A model generated the notes under the pieces. The model searched no databases. It saw only the letters and a list, made by a program, of their open reading frames with translations, and was not told the DNA's origin. Source: an uncultured Clostridia bacterium (lineage in GTDB: Bacteria > Bacillota > Clostridia > Oscillospirales > Oscillospiraceae). Taken from it: DNA of 6,422 bases. This document shows positions 4,137 through 6,422 of the stretch, in pieces. Position 1 is the stretch's first letter; every line of letters begins with the position of its first letter. The DNA lies in the NCBI GenBank assembly GCA_937894515.1, contig CALCRH010000197.1:1-6422 (forward strand), read 5' to 3'. Both the position numbers and the translations under genes were made by a program.

Positions 4137-5540
4137 ATGAAAAGTACATTGACCAAGCGAAAAACGCGGGGGAAAGATCTGATTCTCATCGCCGCGATGG
4201 CTTTACTTCTGCTTTCCACCATTCTGCTTTCGTACAGAATGGACCTTTCCCGCAACGCTTATCTGATGACGGATGCAGCACTCGGCATGACGATGCTGGC
4301 ATTTGATCTCATCTTGTTGTTCTGCATCATCTTCGGCAGCTATCGGGACGAAAGCTCCACCCGCACATTTATCCATATGCTCATGGCGACCTTCCTGTGT
4401 GTTCTTTGCTCCGTCTATTTCTACGCGCTTTACGGCAAAGCAGAGTATTCCACGCTCCTCCATGTTCTGTACGCCCTGTCTTATGTGTTTGGCGCATTGT
4501 ATTGGGCGTTTCTGTGGATTTATATGCGCGGCATGGAGCCGCAGACAAAAATGCAGAAAGTGCTGGATCATGTGGTATTCTTCGGTGTCGGGGTTTATGT
4601 GCTTGCCCTTCTGCTGGACATCTTTTTTGACTTCTTCACCCAGATGGAGGCGGGGAAGATCGTCTTTTCTCCCTATTGGAATATTGGCTCCGTCTTTTGG
4701 GTGGCGCTGTATTTGGCGTTTTTCCTGCGTATCTTCTGCTCTGCCTTTTCCAAAAAGGAAAAATGGCAGCTCGTCAGCTATATCATCCTGCCCAGCATCA
4801 TCCTTTCGCTCTTTGAGCTTTTCTGGCTTTTCGGTCATACCGTTTTTCCGAGCTCCGTCACCTTTCTCGGCGCGGTGATATCCATGTACCTGATCTTTTT
4901 CAATCAGTATCACGAGCGCGGACGCAAGCTACTTCTCAAAGAAATGGATCTGACGCAGACACGGCTCAACACCATGATTTTGCAGACAAACCCCCATTTT
5001 GTCTACAACACGCTCGGCTCCATCGAATATTTCTGTGACCACGACCCGGCGCAGGCCAAGCGGATGCTGAACGACTTTACCCGCTATCTCCGCTCCAACT
5101 CCGCAAACCTCACCAATCAGCCCATGATAACCTTCATGCAGGAGCTTGAAAATCTGAAAGCCTACCTGCGTATCGAGCAGGTGCGCTTTCCCAATCTGAA
5201 AGTGGAATATGATATTGCTGCGGAGGATTTCATGCTGCCGTGTCTGTCCGTGCAGCCGCTCGTTGAAAACGCCATCAAGCACGGCATCGGCAAGCGGCGC
5301 GGCAATGCCGGCACCGTAACCGTCCGCACGGAGGAATTGCCCGACAGTTTTCGCATCACCGTCACCGATGACGGTGTGGGCTATACCGGTATTCCCGATG
5401 ACGGCAAGCCTCATCTCGGCATCACCAATATCCGGGAGCGGGTGGAGATCTGCTGCGGCGGCACGCTGACGATAGAGGGAACGCCGTGGCAGGGAACGAC
5501 TGCCGAAATCTGTATTCCGAAGAAGGGGGAACGCTTATGA
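4137..5540 (+). CDS. Eight-helix LytS-type sensor histidine kinase
   Basis: The 467-residue membrane kinase starts at 4137, eight bases after AAGGAGG (4122-4128); a TTG start at 4107 would sit at the transcription start and lacks a ribosome site. About eight hydrophobic helices (near 14-33, 43-67, 77-98, 105-130, 143-166, 182-204, 211-233, 238-256) form the sensor, with only short outside loops, so the signal is likely within or at the membrane. A short coiled linker (257-280) leads to the His_kinase (PF06580) dimerisation domain with QTNPHFVYNTL, His287 being the predicted phosphorylation site. The ATPase part has the N-box LVENAIKHG (Asn378), the DDGVG box (411-415) and HLGITNIRERV (427-436). 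All catalytic motifs are intact. The stop overlaps the regulator start as ATGA. The signal is unknown. Confidence 0.92.
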   Translation: MKSTLTKRKTRGKDLILIAAMALLLLSTILLSYRMDLSRNAYLMTDAALGMTMLAFDLILLFCIIFGSYRDESSTRTFIHMLMATFLCVLCSVYFYALYGKAEYSTLLHVLYALSYVFGALYWAFLWIYMRGMEPQTKMQKVLDHVVFFGVGVYVLALLLDIFFDFFTQMEAGKIVFSPYWNIGSVFWVALYLAFFLRIFCSAFSKKEKWQLVSYIILPSIILSLFELFWLFGHTVFPSSVTFLGAVISMYLIFFNQYHERGRKLLLKEMDLTQTRLNTMILQTNPHFVYNTLGSIEYFCDHDPAQAKRMLNDFTRYLRSNSANLTNQPMITFMQELENLKAYLRIEQVRFPNLKVEYDIAAEDFMLPCLSVQPLVENAIKHGIGKRRGNAGTVTVRTEELPDSFRITVTDDGVGYTGIPDDGKPHLGITNIRERVEICCGGTLTIEGTPWQGTTAEICIPKKGERL

Positions 5541-6226
5541 TCGCCCTATGTATCGACGATGAACCCATCATGCTCGCGCTTTTGAAGGAAGCGGTGGCAG
5601 CGTCGCCGGATATCGAGGAGGTCTACGCCTTTGAGGAAGAAGCCGACGCGCTTGCGTGGGCGGAGACGCACCCCTTTGACGTGGCGTTTCTCGACATCGA
5701 GCTCCACGACATGACCGGCACAGAGGTTGCCCGACGTTTACGGAAAAACGCGCCGTATCTGCCCGTCATCTTCTGCACCGGCTACACGGAGTACGCATTG
5801 GAGGCCATGCAGCTCCACGCTGACGGCTATCTCCTGAAGCCCATTGCCGCCGAGGATGTGCAAAAGGAGCTTGACCGCATTTTGGGCAAAGCGGGCGCAA
5901 ACGCGCTGCTGTTCGTTTCCGAAAACGCTCTTACGATCAAGAATAAAAACGGCGAGCTCATCACGTTCTCCCGCAGCCGGACGATGGAACTGTTGAGGCT
6001 CCTGCTTGACGCAAAGGGTGAGCTGGAAACCGCCGGCGAGCTGTGCTCGTCGCTGTTTGGCAACACCCCGGGATTTGGGGAAAAGGATCGCAACTATTTC
6101 TTCCATTTGCTCAGCGACCTGAAAACCACCCTTGCCGCCCACGGCGCGGAGGAGGTGCTGGTGAAAACCGCACAGGGCTATGGATTACGGATGGATCGGA
6201 TCGCCGTTTCGGCTGCGAAGAGCTGA
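5537..6226 (+). CDS. Response regulator: receiver plus winged-helix-like output domain
   Basis: The 229-residue partner of the upstream kinase overlaps it by four bases and has AAGGGGGA (5522-5529) as ribosome site. Residues 1-117 form a receiver domain: acidic pair Asp7-Asp8 (CIDDEP), phospho-acceptor Asp53 (FLDIEL), Thr81 (FCTGYTEYALEA) and Lys101 (LLKPI). The C-terminal region (about 124-221) does not show the LytTR pattern usual for partners of LytS kinases. Instead it has a short strand pair (NALTIKNKNGELITFS), a helix RTMELLRLLLDAKGELETAG, then FFHLLSDLKTTLAAHGAEEV and a terminal LVKTAQGYGLRM hairpin, the layout of an OmpR/SARP-style winged helix. Such proteins bind direct repeats one helical turn apart, as seen before this operon and just after it, so it probably activates its own operon and the next unit. 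Confidence 0.9.
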   Translation: MIALCIDDEPIMLALLKEAVAASPDIEEVYAFEEEADALAWAETHPFDVAFLDIELHDMTGTEVARRLRKNAPYLPVIFCTGYTEYALEAMQLHADGYLLKPIAAEDVQKELDRILGKAGANALLFVSENALTIKNKNGELITFSRSRTMELLRLLLDAKGELETAGELCSSLFGNTPGFGEKDRNYFFHLLSDLKTTLAAHGAEEVLVKTAQGYGLRMDRIAVSAAKS

Positions 6227-6236
6227 AACGGGCGAA

Positions 6237-6254
6237 TCTGTCCCTATCTGTCAC
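6237..6254 (+). promoter_or_regulatory. Second direct-repeat operator
   Basis: TCTGTCCC (6237-6244) and TCTGTCAC (6247-6254), period 10 bp, ending 23 bp before the -10 box exactly as in the operator at 4056-4073. Over the 20 bases ending at each site's last C, 17 agree between the two operators. It starts 11 bases after the response regulator stop codon. Confidence 0.7.
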
Positions 6255-6274
6255 AAAAAATTGGGCAACAATCG

Positions 6275-6283
6275 TGCTATACT
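6275..6283 (+). promoter_or_regulatory. Extended -10 promoter of the downstream unit
   Basis: TGCTATACT is an extended -10 (TGn plus TATACT at 6278-6283) without a recognisable -35 box. The transcription start is expected near 6290. It is predicted to depend on the regulator bound at 6237-6254. Confidence 0.7.
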
Positions 6284-6303
6284 ATACAAAAAATATGAAA
6301 GGG

Positions 6304-6381
6304 GGCTTGACAAATGCATTATGACGTGTTCACAACAGTGAGCAAGCGTAGTTTCGCTACGCTCCTTTGTCAAGCCTTTTT
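6304..6381 (+). promoter_or_regulatory. Large branched stem-loop with U-tract (terminator or leader switch)
   Basis: GGCTTGACAAA (6304-6314) pairs perfectly with TTTGTCAAGCC (6366-6376), extendable outward by G-T and A-T pairs, and TTTTT follows (6377-6381). Inside are two further hairpins: GTTCAC/GTGAGC (6328-6333 with 6338-6343, loop AACA, one wobble) and AGCGTAG/CTACGCT (6345-6351 with 6357-6363). The result is a three-way junction. It begins about 14 bases after the predicted transcription start and its left arm includes part of the ribosome site AAAGGGGG and the first base of the ATG at 6314. It could be an attenuator, a structured small RNA ending at the U-tract, or a plain terminator. 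Confidence 0.65.
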
Positions 6382-6422
6382 GCCGAAAAATATTCCAAAA
6401 TCGAAAGACCGACACGTTCACG
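6314..6422 (+). CDS. Start of an unidentified reading frame (partial), or leader peptide
   Basis: An ATG at 6314 follows AAAGGGGG (6298-6305) at a workable distance and the frame stays open for 36 codons to the end of the window (MHYDVFTTVSKRSFATLLC, then QAFLPKNIPKSKDRHVH). The peptide is basic and matches nothing I recognise. Because most of it lies inside the branched inverted repeat, its sequence may simply reflect RNA structure, and it may be a leader peptide or not be translated at all. The real target gene of the promoter may lie beyond the window. Confidence 0.3.
   Translation, partial: MHYDVFTTVSKRSFATLLCQAFLPKNIPKSKDRHVH

Noticed and set aside
4203..4913. Long minus-strand open frame opposite the kinase
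   Set aside because: It lies entirely antisense to an intact kinase gene, has no ribosome site or recognisable motif, and is rich in charged residues mirroring membrane-helix codons.
6043..6324. Plus-strand frame overlapping the regulator end and the following promoter
   Set aside because: It reads out of frame with the regulator and through the operator and promoter; the translation has no protein-like character.
6307..6335. TTGACA at 6307-6312 as a -35 box
   Set aside because: No -10 box lies 16-18 bases downstream; the bases belong to the left arm of the large inverted repeat.

Overview
The window looks like an accessory, mosaic stretch of a low-to-mid GC Gram-positive chromosome, most likely a gut-type Clostridia (Firmicutes) genome. 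Supporting signs are strong AGGAGG-type Shine-Dalgarno sites, sigma-A style promoters, intrinsic terminators with U-tracts, ATGA-coupled gene pairs, and a LytS-type kinase operon. No transposase, integrase, tRNA, rRNA or CRISPR array is visible. The small cargo genes in the left two thirds (SLOG protein, XRE regulator, Cys-rich protein, unknown acidic protein) are of the kind often carried by integrative and conjugative elements of Clostridia. That origin is inferred, because no mobility gene lies inside the window.

Layout. Positions 1-830 are very AT-rich: the 3' end of an unidentified gene, then a small membrane protein with an HEMIH zinc-protease-like motif (DUF3267-like), flanked by 12-bp direct repeats. 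Positions 834-1740 look decayed: a frame-broken remnant, an intrinsic terminator, a Cys-rich 92-residue protein, an ATGA-coupled hypothetical protein that seems cut short by a frameshift in a T-run, and the tail of that reading frame running head-on into the 3' end of a minus-strand SLOG gene. The SLOG gene's last part does not look native, so a rearrangement junction probably lies near 1705-1735. Positions 2220-2700 form a divergent control region (palindrome, facing promoters, a tandem duplication over a start site) plus an XRE regulator with its terminator. Positions 2790-3990 hold a tightly controlled two-gene unit: hairpins, a clear sigma-A promoter, a perfect 11-bp inverted repeat over the -10 box, an acidic 295-residue protein of unknown function and a 56-residue basic protein.

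Positions 4050-6422 are more GC-rich and read as a separate module: a two-component operon (an eight-helix LytS-type histidine kinase coupled by ATGA to a response regulator) and the start of a downstream unit. The regulator has no visible LytTR domain; its C-terminal part looks like an OmpR/SARP-style winged helix. Both the operon promoter and the promoter after the operon carry the same architecture: two TNTGTCMC direct repeats with a 10-bp period, exactly 23 bp, then an extended -10 box. This predicts a regulon of autoregulation plus one target unit. The target transcript starts with a large branched stem ending in a U-tract that would bury the ribosome binding site of the next short reading frame, suggesting a second, RNA-level control or a terminator.

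The most interesting signals are the paired operators, the structured leader after them, and the strong palindromic operator over the promoter of the unknown acidic protein.
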